Shown here in pieces: positions 54,054 through 61,592 of a DNA stretch of 64,000 nucleotides. The position numbers and the translations under genes are program-made. Positions within the stretch are counted from its first letter, which is position 1, and each line of letters opens with the position of its first letter. Below the pieces are notes generated by a model. That model was not told the DNA's origin, did no database searches, and saw nothing but the letters and a program-made list of their open reading frames with translations. This stretch comes from Bog-950 sp964615305. Lineage in GTDB: Bacteria; Bacteroidota; Bacteroidia; Chitinophagales; LD1. The stretch is taken from the NCBI GenBank assembly GCA_964615305.1, contig CAZTNA010000015.1:11978-75977 (forward strand), given 5' to 3'.

Positions 54054-55001
54054 CTAAAGTATTTCCAATATTTTCTTCAAAACGGTTTGTGCTGCAATTA
54101 CCCGGTTGCCCGCCTGCTGTTGAATAATGCTATTCGGGCCGTCAATAATTTCATTGGATAGTTCTACGTTTCTTCGCACCGGTAAGCAGTGCATTACTTT
54201 GGCATTGTTTGTCAGCGCCAGTTTTCCATTTGTCAGCAGCCAATCGCCTTTTACTTCGGGCATAGCGCCATAATCAGTAAACGAAGACCAGTTCTTTACA
54301 TACACGTAATCTGCACCTTTTAGTGCTTCGTCCTGATTGTATTCTATCGTAGCTCCTTTGCTAAACCTTTCTTCCAGCTCGTAACCCTTGGGTTGTGTAA
54401 TAACTACTTCTGCACCTGAAGCAATAGCCCACTCGGCAAATGAGTTGGGAACTGCTTGTGGCAATGCTTTAATGTGAGGCGCCCAGGTGAGCACTACTTT
54501 TGGTTTCTCTTTCTGTTTGGTTTCGGCAATCGTAACTACGTCAGCAAGGCTTTGCAAAGGATGACGCGTAGCGCTTTCTAAACTCACTATCGGCTTATTG
54601 CAATACTTCATAAAGCTGTTCAACACCTCCTCGTTGTAATCTTTATCGCGATCCGTCAAGCCCGGGAAACAACGTATGCCTACCACATCGCAGTATTGAG
54701 CAATTACACCGGCTGCTTCCTTAATGTGCTCGCTCTTGGTGCTGTTCATTACCGCCCCGTCCTCAAATTCAATTTGCCAGCTGTCTTTATCCAGGTTTAC
54801 CACCATCACATTCATGCCCAAATTGTAAGCAGCCCGTTGTGTGCTCATTCGCGTGCGCAAACTTGGGTTGAGAAACAACAAGCCGATAGTTTTGCCTTTG
54901 CCCAATTCAGAAAAGCTATTGACGTTTTTCTTTAGCTCTAATGCCTCGCTGATGAACTGTTTCAGGTTTCCCGCATCTTTTACCGAGATAAATTGTTTCA
55001 T
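54054..55001 (-). CDS. argF': N-acylornithine carbamoyltransferase ArgF', predicted N-succinylornithine type
   Basis: 315 residues. Carbamoyl-phosphate loop NPSLRTRMSTQRAAYNLGMNV (about 45-65), ATRHPLQSLADV, WAPHIKALPQAVPNSFAEW and MHCLPVRRNVELS are those of the SOTCase/AOTCase branch, not of ordinary OTCase. Position 90, in MNSTKSEHIKE, is Ser. Published mutants of the AOTCase/SOTCase pair showed that Glu at this site gives acetyl specificity, and Pro, Ser, Val or Ala gives succinyl specificity. So N-succinylornithine is predicted. Overlaps argD by 4 nt. Confidence 0.88.
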   Translation of the reverse strand: MKQFISVKDAGNLKQFISEALELKKNVNSFSELGKGKTIGLLFLNPSLRTRMSTQRAAYNLGMNVMVVNLDKDSWQIEFEDGAVMNSTKSEHIKEAAGVIAQYCDVVGIRCFPGLTDRDKDYNEEVLNSFMKYCNKPIVSLESATRHPLQSLADVVTIAETKQKEKPKVVLTWAPHIKALPQAVPNSFAEWAIASGAEVVITQPKGYELEERFSKGATIEYNQDEALKGADYVYVKNWSSFTDYGAMPEVKGDWLLTNGKLALTNNAKVMHCLPVRRNVELSNEIIDGPNSIIQQQAGNRVIAAQTVLKKILEIL

Positions 55002-56137
55002 GTTACCGGTTGTGGTTTTAAAACTGACTGAAACACTTCAAGGAATATGTCAACTTCTGCTTGGGTAATGTTGAGTGGCGGAAGAATGCGCAGCGTATTT
55101 TTATTTGAAGCCGAACCGGTGAAGATGTGGTGCTTCTTCAGCAATTCGCTGCGCACTGCGGCACACGGTTCGTATAACTCGATGCCAATCATTAAGCCCA
55201 TACCTCGTACTTCTTTAATACCTTCTATGTTGCGCAGTTGTTGCATAAAGTATTCTCCAACTGCTTTTGCATTCGCCACTAAATTTTCCTTCTTAATTAC
55301 ATCCAACACAGCAATAGCCGCAGCGCAGGCCAGGTAGTTTCCGCCAAAGGTGGTTCCCAGCATTCCATATTTTGCTTGGAAATTTGGAGAAATAAAAACA
55401 CCTGCCACCGGAAATCCGTTGCCCATTCCTTTGGCCACAGTAATTAAGTCAGGCTTTACGTTAGCATGCTGATGGGCGAAGAAATAACCGCTGCGTCCGT
55501 AGCCGGATTGAATTTCATCGAGAATCAAAGCTGCGTTGTGCTTGTCGCACATTTCGCGGAGCAGTTTAAGAAATGATGCATCGGGAATATTTACACCGCC
55601 CACACCTTGTATTCCCTCAATAATTACAGCCGAAACTTCATCGTCAAATGCTTTCCGTAATGCTTCTGCATCATTGAAAGGAAGAAAACAGATGTTCTCG
55701 TTCTCATTCACCGGTGCCTGAATTGATTTGTCATCGGTAGCACTTACGGCCAATGATGTGCGCCCGTGAAAAGACTTTCCGAACGCAATTATTTTTTTCT
55801 TTCCGTTATGGAAAGAAGCGAGCTTAAATGCATTCTCATTTGCTTCGGCACCGGAGTTACATAAAAACAATGCATAATTGTTGTAGCCCGAAAGCTCTCC
55901 GAGTTTATTGGCTAATTCCTGCTGCAAAGGAATTTTTACCGAGTTAGAGTAAAAGCCTAGCTGCTGCAATTGTTCGCTCAGCATTTTTACATAGTGCGGA
56001 TGCGAATGTCCGATGGAAATAACGGCATGCCCACCATACAAATCCATGTAGCGTGTGCCTTTCTCGTCATACAAATAGCAGCCCTCGCCACGCACAGGCG
56101 TAATGTCGAATAAGGGATATACATCAAACAGTTTCAT
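54998..56137 (-). CDS. argD: N-acylornithine aminotransferase ArgD
   Basis: 379 residues. Class III aminotransferase: YLYDEKGTRYMDLYGGHAVISIGHSHP at the start, NSGAEANENAFKLA for PLP phosphate, ILDEIQSGYGRSG, and the PLP lysine in ITVAKGMGNGFPVAG (about 235). Makes the N-acylornithine precursor for the carbamoyltransferase. Shares one base with argC (TAATG junction) and overlaps argF' by 4 nt. Confidence 0.95.
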   Translation of the reverse strand: MKLFDVYPLFDITPVRGEGCYLYDEKGTRYMDLYGGHAVISIGHSHPHYVKMLSEQLQQLGFYSNSVKIPLQQELANKLGELSGYNNYALFLCNSGAEANENAFKLASFHNGKKKIIAFGKSFHGRTSLAVSATDDKSIQAPVNENENICFLPFNDAEALRKAFDDEVSAVIIEGIQGVGGVNIPDASFLKLLREMCDKHNAALILDEIQSGYGRSGYFFAHQHANVKPDLITVAKGMGNGFPVAGVFISPNFQAKYGMLGTTFGGNYLACAAAIAVLDVIKKENLVANAKAVGEYFMQQLRNIEGIKEVRGMGLMIGIELYEPCAAVRSELLKKHHIFTGSASNKNTLRILPPLNITQAEVDIFLEVFQSVLKPQPVT

Positions 56138-57120
56138 TAGAACGCAGATGGTTTGAGGTGAAGCCCCGCTTTTTCATCGAGACCAAAAATGAGGTTCATG
56201 TTTTGCACGGCTTGCCCGCAGGCCCCTTTCAGCAGGTTATCAATTACCGAAGTAATGAGCAAGCGGTTGCCTTGTTTTTCCAAATGCAAAAAGCAGCGAT
56301 TGGTATTTACCACTTGTTTTACATCTACTTCGTTATTACTGATAACAACAAACGGATGTGTGGAATAGAATTCTTTGTAGAGTATTGTAGCTTCCTCCAA
56401 ACTCAAATCACAATCCAGATAAATAGCAGCCAGAATGCCACGCGTAAAACTTCCACGCTGGGGAACAAACAAAATCTCCTGACTGAAGTTTGACTGAAGA
56501 GCAGTAACGCTTTCCGTTATCTCTTTTATATGCTGATGTTCGAAAGCTTTGTAAACCGAAAGGTTGTTGCTGCGCCAGCTAAAGTGTGAAGTGGCGCTAA
56601 GCGTTTGCCCCGCACCCGTGCTGCCTGTAGTAGCATTCACATGCACCGTTGAGTTTATTTTCTGCGCTGTGGCCAACGGCAATAAAGCCAGTTGGACACT
56701 TGTAGCAAAGCAACCCGGGTTAGCAATGCTCGTTGCCTGCTTAACTTTTTCGCGGTTTAACTCCGGCAAGCCGTAAACAAAACTTCTTCCGGCAAATTCA
56801 TTGTTGGCATTGTGGCGAAAATCCTGGCTTAAATCAATGACTACTACCTGTTCAGGCAATTCATTTTCATTCAGGAATTTCCTGGCTGCATCATGTCCGC
56901 CACACAAAAACAATACATCAATATTAGTTTGATGTTGTGCTGCAAAAGTCAGTTCAGTTTCACCCAATAAATCGGCATGAACACTGTAAACAGGGTTACC
57001 GTTGTTGCTGCTGCTTTGCACAAAAGCTACTTCTACATTCGGATGCAGCAAAAGCAAGCGCAACAACTCGCCACCGGTGTAACCGGCTCCGCCAATGATA
57101 CCTGCCCTAATTGTTTTCAT
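56137..57120 (-). CDS. argC: N-acyl-gamma-glutamyl-phosphate reductase ArgC
   Basis: 327 residues. NADP-binding start IIGGAGYTGGELLRLLLLHP, the catalytic Cys in IANPGCFATSVQLALLP (about 134) and GSTGAGQTLSATSHFSWRSNN. Type 1 ArgC. Reduces the acyl phosphate made by ArgB to the semialdehyde. Overlaps argG by 14 bp, which supports coupled translation. Confidence 0.96.
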   Translation of the reverse strand: MKTIRAGIIGGAGYTGGELLRLLLLHPNVEVAFVQSSSNNGNPVYSVHADLLGETELTFAAQHQTNIDVLFLCGGHDAARKFLNENELPEQVVVIDLSQDFRHNANNEFAGRSFVYGLPELNREKVKQATSIANPGCFATSVQLALLPLATAQKINSTVHVNATTGSTGAGQTLSATSHFSWRSNNLSVYKAFEHQHIKEITESVTALQSNFSQEILFVPQRGSFTRGILAAIYLDCDLSLEEATILYKEFYSTHPFVVISNNEVDVKQVVNTNRCFLHLEKQGNRLLITSVIDNLLKGACGQAVQNMNLIFGLDEKAGLHLKPSAF

Positions 57121-58330
57121 CAGCAGTTTGATTGAGTTGATTTACCTGAAAGTAAATACCGGTTTGGTTGCCGAAGATTTTGGTAAACCCCTTTACATCA
57201 TCGCCACTCCAGCCTTTGTTCATTTCGCCATAGCTGCCGAATTTGGCGCTCATTAAATCGTGTGCACTTTCAATGCCGGTTAACTCAAAGCGATAAGGCA
57301 TCAGCTTTACAAACACTTTGCCCGACACAAACTTTTGTGTGGAAGTAAGGAACGCCTCTATATCGCGCATTACCGGGTCAAAGTATTGCCCTTCGTGCAG
57401 CCAGTTACCATACCAGCTTGCCATTTGGTCTTTCCAGAAGAGCTGCCATTTAGTAAGCGTGTGTTTTTCCAACAAATGATGTGCTTTAATGATTATGAGC
57501 GGAGCAGCCGCCTCGAAACCAACACGGCCTTTAATACCGATAATGGTATCGCCCACATGTGTATCGCGGCCAATAGCGTAAGGCGATGCTATTTGTTGCA
57601 GTTTCAAAATAGCATCAACCGGGTTGGCAAACATTTCATCGTTTACCCATTTTAGTTCACCTTGTTCAAACACTAGCGTAACATCGCTGCTGTCGGCTTG
57701 TTGTAATTGTGTAGGGTAAGCGCTTTCAGGAAGAGAGCCGTGTGATGTCAATGTTTCACGTCCACCAACCGAGGTGCCCCAAATGCCTTTGTTGATGCTG
57801 TAAACAGCTTTTTCAAAGTTCATTTGCACATTGTTCTTCTTCAAATATTCAATCTCCGCTTCGCGCGAAAGTTTCAAGTCGCGGATAGGTGTAATGATTT
57901 GTAACTGTGGAGCAATGATGTGAAACACCATATCGAAACGAACCTGATCGTTACCCGCACCGGTGCTGCCGTGCGCCACTGCGGTGGCTCCTATTTCGTT
58001 GGCAAACTTTGCCGTGGCAATAGCCTGCACAATTCGCTCGGCACTTACCGAAAGCGGATAGGTGCTATTCTTCAACACATTGCCGAACACCAGATATTTA
58101 ATCACATCGCGGTAGTAATCGTTGCGGGCATCAAAGGCGCGGAACGAAGCTACACCCAGTGCTTTAGCATGTGCTTTAATGCGCGTCATCTCTTCATCGT
58201 TAAAGCCACCTGTGTTAATTGTAATGGCGTGCACTTCACAATTCAATTCATTCTTTAGATAAATAGCACAATAGGTAGTATCAAGTCCACCGCTGAATGC
58301 CAATACAACTTTTTTTCTGTTTGAGTTCAT
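57107..58330 (-). CDS. argG: Argininosuccinate synthase ArgG
   Basis: 407 residues. ATP pyrophosphatase loop LAFSGGLDTTYCAIYLKNE at the start, STGAGNDQVRFD (AHGSTGAGND) and SLPESAYPTQ, DTHVGDTIIGIKGRVGFEAAAP. Joins citrulline and aspartate. 9 bp after the GNAT gene. Family length is normal. Confidence 0.96.
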   Translation of the reverse strand: MNSNRKKVVLAFSGGLDTTYCAIYLKNELNCEVHAITINTGGFNDEEMTRIKAHAKALGVASFRAFDARNDYYRDVIKYLVFGNVLKNSTYPLSVSAERIVQAIATAKFANEIGATAVAHGSTGAGNDQVRFDMVFHIIAPQLQIITPIRDLKLSREAEIEYLKKNNVQMNFEKAVYSINKGIWGTSVGGRETLTSHGSLPESAYPTQLQQADSSDVTLVFEQGELKWVNDEMFANPVDAILKLQQIASPYAIGRDTHVGDTIIGIKGRVGFEAAAPLIIIKAHHLLEKHTLTKWQLFWKDQMASWYGNWLHEGQYFDPVMRDIEAFLTSTQKFVSGKVFVKLMPYRFELTGIESAHDLMSAKFGSYGEMNKGWSGDDVKGFTKIFGNQTGIYFQVNQLNQTADENN

Positions 58331-58339
58331 GCTTATGGA

Positions 58340-58981
58340 TTAGAGGGTGATTGAAAAAAGAGCAGTAAATAATTGCTTGATGCTCGGAATTACTTTTGGC
58401 TTTGTGTTCTTTTCTACAGAAACAAGGGCCAATTGTTTTGCCTTCTCCATGGGGTCGTAAAGCATGGCTGTGCACAGGCAGTTCTTCCTGTTCTTGCTTT
58501 GCAGAATTTGAAAGTTTACACAGCTCTGACACCCTTTCCAAAACTCTTCATCGTCAGTTAGTTCTGCATAGGTAACCGGCTCGTAACCCAAATCGGAATT
58601 TATTTTCATTACGGCCAGCCCGGTGGTTAAGCCAAACAATTTTGCTTCTGGGTACTTGGATGTTGAAAGTTCAAGTATCTTTTTTTTGATGTCACGAGCC
58701 AAGCCGCTTTTGCGGAATTCAGGCGCAACAATTAAACCGGAGTTTGCCACGTATTTACCATGACCCCAAGTTTCTATATAGCAAAATCCGGCCCAGCTGC
58801 CATCATTAGTTAATGCTACTACCGCTTTGCCTTCCTGCATTTTTTGGCGTACGTAGTCGGGTGTGCGTTTGGCAATGCCCGTACCGCGTGCTTTGGCAGA
58901 GTTTTCAATTTCAATGCAGATAGTATCTGCAAATTTTTCGTGTTGCTCGCTGGCAACTACAATTAGGAATGGTGTATTCAC
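58340..58981 (-). CDS. GNAT-family acyltransferase, first enzyme of the arginine operon (ArgA-like)
   Basis: 213 residues from GTG 58981; TAA lies in frame directly upstream, so a longer protein is impossible. GNAT pattern: GKAVVALTNDGSWAGFCYIETWG, ANSGLIVAPEFRKSGLARDIKKKI (acetyl-CoA loop) and SDLGYEPV. A C-terminal Cys cluster, Cys151-x2-Cys154 and Cys168-x-Cys170, could bind metal. Its place at the head of the operon suggests that it acylates glutamate (acetyl or succinyl) in place of classical ArgA. Substrate unproven. Confidence 0.82.
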   Translation of the reverse strand: MNTPFLIVVASEQHEKFADTICIEIENSAKARGTGIAKRTPDYVRQKMQEGKAVVALTNDGSWAGFCYIETWGHGKYVANSGLIVAPEFRKSGLARDIKKKILELSTSKYPEAKLFGLTTGLAVMKINSDLGYEPVTYAELTDDEEFWKGCQSCVNFQILQSKNRKNCLCTAMLYDPMEKAKQLALVSVEKNTKPKVIPSIKQLFTALFSITL

Positions 58982-59059
58982 TTATTCGGAAAACAATTTT
59001 TTTATAACAAAAAAATTTCGAGAAAATGCGGAATAAACACGCTCTTACGCACACCGCTC

Positions 59060-59083
59060 GCTACTATGCCTAGGGCATATAGC
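59060..59083 (-). promoter_or_regulatory. Bulged hairpin in the arginine leader
   Basis: gctactatgcc and ggcatatagc pair with one bulged base around a loop of 3 nt, between the leader ORF and the first structural gene. No T-tract follows on the minus strand, so it is not a plain terminator. Confidence 0.4.
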
Positions 59084-59105
59084 GCAAAAAGAAGCTGCGT
59101 TCAAA

Positions 59106-59255
59106 TCAACGTCTGGGAAAAAAGGGAGTAGAGAGATTGTGAAGAAGAGAGTGGGCATCAATAGTAAAAGCTGTACCGCGCAACGCTAGCACCTTTGCAG
59201 CTTTCGCTACCTCGCTCTGTGTGGAGCAATATTCAAGATTGAATATTTTCTTCAT
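59106..59255 (-). CDS. Candidate 49-residue leader peptide of the arginine operon
   Basis: ATG AAG AAA at 59255 to TGA at 59106 (49 residues, starting MKKIFNLEYC and ending FFPRR). It lies between the putative promoter and the first arginine gene, and its last two codons are AGA CGT (Arg-Arg) directly before the stop. It could be an arginine-sensing leader, or a chance ORF. There is no family match I know and no obvious ribosome-binding site. Confidence 0.3.
   Translation of the reverse strand: MKKIFNLEYCSTQSEVAKAAKVLALRGTAFTIDAHSLLHNLSTPFFPRR
59228..59247. promoter_or_regulatory. 20-bp palindrome, candidate operator of the arginine operon
   Basis: Perfect inverted repeat aatattcaa-ga-ttgaatatt (9-bp arms, 2-bp spacer). 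It contains ATTCA and TGAAT half-sites, the same pentamers as an ArgR box but in the reverse order. It lies about 45-60 bp inside the putative promoter on the minus strand and overlaps codons 3 to 10 of the leader ORF. Confidence 0.5.
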
Positions 59256-59289
59256 TTAGATAAACCGTGTTTTTAGGTTTGTTTTTAAA

Positions 59290-59303
59290 AAGGGCGCAAA
59301 AAT
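59290..59303 (-). promoter_or_regulatory. Possible arginine operon promoter, -7 element
   Basis: Minus-strand CATTTTTGCGCCCT, like the local TAnnTTTGC box but with a C at the first position. A start here would give a leader of about 300 nt before the GNAT gene. Confidence 0.35.
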
Positions 59304-59627
59304 GAAATTTCTTTTTTTCTATAACAAGTTAATCTGCTAAAATTTTATAAGAAACAGGAGCAAAAATTCCGACCACAATTTAACAGTGTTACGTGCATGG
59401 CATTTCTTGTTACGCTTTGCCATGTGCGCCCACATTGAGCTTACAACAAAACAGGGCTTCAAAACTTCTTCTATATTTGGCTTTTCATTCCGGCACGGAG
59501 TTAAGTTCTTTGAGTTTCAGGTATTCTATCAGTAGTTTTTCTGCTTAAGTGAATTACCATTATAGTAAGTTTTCTAATGTACAGTGAATTATAGTGCCAT
59601 CTCTGCTTGTGTTAGATAGGCTTCGCA

Positions 59628-61322
59628 TCAATCGCGAAGCTGCTGGCTTTTGCTTTTCTTATTTCCTTTTTGGCCCCGTAGTTTAATGGATAAAACGAAG
59701 GTTTCCGGAACCTTTGATGGCGGTTCGATTCCGTCCGGGGCTACTTGAGCGGAATTTTGCAAAACAGATGCAGAGTTCCGCTTTTTATTTTCTCCTGAAA
59801 TCCGCGCCAGATGCGAGATCTGGGCGATTAAAGAATTTAGCCGCTTAGTTCGATAACAGCGATTTTCAAGATCATACTCGATTCCATCAGGAAAGACCAT
59901 CTTTTGTAGTTTAACCCTGTTGGATAAGTCGCCTGAAAACCACAACTGGCTTAGGTTTTGGCATATTTGTACAGAAAAATTTATCAGTTTTTCTGAGTTC
60001 GATAATGGATTTTGAAGGTGCTGTTCTTCTTTAGCAATTTCAGCAAGATCTTCTTCACATTTCAGCTTGTATCTTTTGAATGATTCCTTGTCTAAATCTT
60101 CTTCAATATACTTTTCTTCAGCTTTTAATATCTTGTCGTTTATCTCCTTGCGTCTTTTTTCCAAATCGTGTTTACGTTCGAACAAAGATTTGTTCAAATT
60201 TTCAAAGGTGAGCGCAAGCTGCCTCTTTAAAGGATCAAGATTTTTATTGTGTACTTCATACTTCTGTAGCTCCTGCATAAATTCCAGATGCAGCTTTTTA
60301 GCGTTGATATTGCATTTGCATCCTTTTGTATTGCACTTGTAATAGTAGATACCTTTTTGCTGCACAATATAGCCGGTCCACATGGAACCACATTTAGCGC
60401 AGGCTATAAATTTTCGCAAAGGAATATTCGGATCATCCTTGTGATAATCGTGTGGTGTATGGAACTGTTTTAAAACAGCATTTGCCTTCAAAAACAGTTC
60501 TTTGCTCACCAAGCCTTCCCAATTAGTCCCTTCTACGATTTTACCACCAAGCATTTTATTAGATAGCAACCCGCAATAAAATACGTTCCTGAAAATTTCG
60601 CTTAGCCGCTTTTCTGAAATATCGTATCCCAACCTATTTAGCCGTTTGGATATTTCTGATGTGCGAAGGCCGCTGTTCGCTTTCCACTTAAACGCCTTTA
60701 TTATGGCATCTCCTGTTTTGTTGGGTATAATTTTAATTTTCCCATCCACATAAGTACGGTCATAGCCTATCGGAATAGCGCCGATATAATACCCTTTCTC
60801 AAACTTTTGAGTCATCCCCCTGATCGTGCGTTCACGACGCAATTGGTTATCTAAATGAGAGTAGAGAAGCTGAACATTTTGTTGAAAGGCTCCGATGGGT
60901 GTAAGGGTATCAATTGGCGAACTACAAGCTAAAACCTGAATCCCTTTCTTTCGCAACTGTTCTGTTATATAAATGGCATTTGCTCCGGTTCTTGAGAAAC
61001 GATCATTATCTGATACAAAAATGTATTTAATATTCGCCTTCGATTTGCGAATGAACTCCATCATACTTTGAAACTCCTTCCGTTCTTCGCTTTTAGCACT
61101 TTCGTAGCTGCCACCAAAACGTTTAAGAATAGGCACCTGCATCTGTTCTGCCAGTCGATTGCACATCTTTTCTTGTGATTCGATACTGCCGTTTTTCTGA
61201 AATTGCTCTTTGGAAGATACCCGCGTATAAACCAAACCATAAGCAACCCCTTTGTCTATATAAGCTTTACTATCTTTTGGCAAAAATTGCTCAAAGAGAC
61301 TATAATCAATTTCATTTTTCAT
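59628..61322 (-). CDS. Large serine recombinase (integrase)
   Basis: 564 residues from ATG 61322 (MKNEIDYSLFEQF); upstream ATGs at 61331 and 61385 are possible. Resolvase domain with the nucleophilic Ser in VYTRVSSKEQ (about residue 36), SIESQEKM and VSDNDRFSRTG. Then a recombinase domain (IPIGYDRTYVDG, GLRTSEISKRLNRLGY, NVFYCGLLSNKM), a zinc ribbon (CAKCG...YKCNTKGCKC) and a long coiled coil. The last residues (APDGIEPPSKVPETFV) are encoded antisense to tRNA-Arg. Integrates and excises the element by a Ser-linked mechanism; a separate directionality factor is probably needed. Confidence 0.92.
   Translation of the reverse strand: MKNEIDYSLFEQFLPKDSKAYIDKGVAYGLVYTRVSSKEQFQKNGSIESQEKMCNRLAEQMQVPILKRFGGSYESAKSEERKEFQSMMEFIRKSKANIKYIFVSDNDRFSRTGANAIYITEQLRKKGIQVLACSSPIDTLTPIGAFQQNVQLLYSHLDNQLRRERTIRGMTQKFEKGYYIGAIPIGYDRTYVDGKIKIIPNKTGDAIIKAFKWKANSGLRTSEISKRLNRLGYDISEKRLSEIFRNVFYCGLLSNKMLGGKIVEGTNWEGLVSKELFLKANAVLKQFHTPHDYHKDDPNIPLRKFIACAKCGSMWTGYIVQQKGIYYYKCNTKGCKCNINAKKLHLEFMQELQKYEVHNKNLDPLKRQLALTFENLNKSLFERKHDLEKRRKEINDKILKAEEKYIEEDLDKESFKRYKLKCEEDLAEIAKEEQHLQNPLSNSEKLINFSVQICQNLSQLWFSGDLSNRVKLQKMVFPDGIEYDLENRCYRTKRLNSLIAQISHLARISGENKKRNSASVLQNSAQVAPDGIEPPSKVPETFVLSIKLRGQKGNKKSKSQQLRD
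59634..59743 (+). repeat. Right copy of the direct repeat bracketing the arginine operon
   Basis: The hairpin-derived sequence (59634-59664) and the intact tRNA-Arg; matches the left copy at 50774-50880 as described there. The tRNA half is intact here and decayed on the left. Confidence 0.7.
59672..59743 (+). tRNA. tRNA-Arg, anticodon CCG
   Basis: 72 nt, CCA not encoded. Acceptor GGCCCCG/CGGGGCT (first pair G-T), D-arm GTTTAATGGATAAAAC, anticodon stem AAGGT/ACCTT with loop TTCCGGA (anticodon CCG), T-arm GGCGG TTCGATT CCGTC, discriminator A. The serine recombinase gene is read antisense through the entire tRNA, and an integrated element starts at its 3' end. Confidence 0.9.
59748..59792 (+). 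terminator. Intrinsic terminator after tRNA-Arg, inside the recombinase gene
   Basis: AGCGGAATTTTGC (59748-59760) and GCAGAGTTCCGCT (59770-59782) pair over 13 bp with two G-T pairs, loop of 9 nt, followed by TTTTTATTTT. It lies 4 bp after the tRNA. On the minus strand the same bases are recombinase codons. Confidence 0.8.
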
Positions 61323-61515
61323 CGTTCTCATTTTTAAATGATTCAATCTTATCTTCCTTATGTTGCTGATTTTGAAATGCATCATATAAGATAAAACTCA
61401 ACTCCTTCAGCTGTTGAATGGTATGTTGAGCTTCATCATCAGATATATTTTCAAATCCTGGATACTTTTTTAATTCAGCGATACTTAATTCATAGCTTTT
61501 GTTTTTTGCTGACAT
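61312..61515 (-). CDS. Small ORF translationally coupled to the recombinase
   Basis: 67 residues from ATG 61515 (MSAKNKSYELSIAELKKYPGFENISD); the frame also extends to 61542. Helical and charged, with EAQHTIQQLKELSFILYDAFQ in the middle and a Lys/Glu tail. Its stop overlaps the recombinase start by 11 bp. I have seen similar short ORFs before serine recombinases in Bacteroidota mobile elements, but cannot name a function; a directionality factor or partner is possible. Confidence 0.7.
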   Translation of the reverse strand: MSAKNKSYELSIAELKKYPGFENISDDEAQHTIQQLKELSFILYDAFQNQQHKEDKIESFKNENDEK

Positions 61516-61577
61516 GATTAATTGTGGAATCAGGAGAACCACAGTAATTCTGTTTGTCTCCCGTTTGCATAATCAAT

Positions 61578-61590
61578 CCGGTAGCTCCGG
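61578..61590 (-). other. CCGG hairpin after the MerR-like gene
   Basis: CCGG-TAGCT-CCGG, 2 bp after the stop codon at 61593. One of three CCGG-based inverted repeats that follow the element's ORFs. Confidence 0.5.
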
Positions 61591-61592
61591 TA

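Larger units (their letters stand above)
58982..59671. other. 690-bp non-coding tract between the arginine operon and tRNA-Arg
   Basis: No long ORF. From the operon side it holds a bulged hairpin (59060-59083), a 49-codon ORF (59106-59255), a 20-bp palindrome (59228-59247) and a minus-strand promoter-like box (59290-59303). On the tRNA side are a plus-strand TATATTTG box (59472-59479), a 7-bp hairpin GCTTCGC/GCGAAGC (59620-59640) and the hairpin-derived right copy of the direct repeat. Nothing is recognised at 59304-59471. Confidence 0.6.

Noticed and set aside
59620..59640. Terminator of the recombinase gene
   Set aside because: The 7-bp hairpin overlaps the recombinase stop and has no T-tract on the minus strand; it is better seen as part of the repeat before tRNA-Arg.
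59628..59743. Frameshift or assembly error at the end of the recombinase
   Set aside because: The tRNA folds properly and the antisense reading is open throughout; tRNA-encoded integrase ends are a known result of integration.
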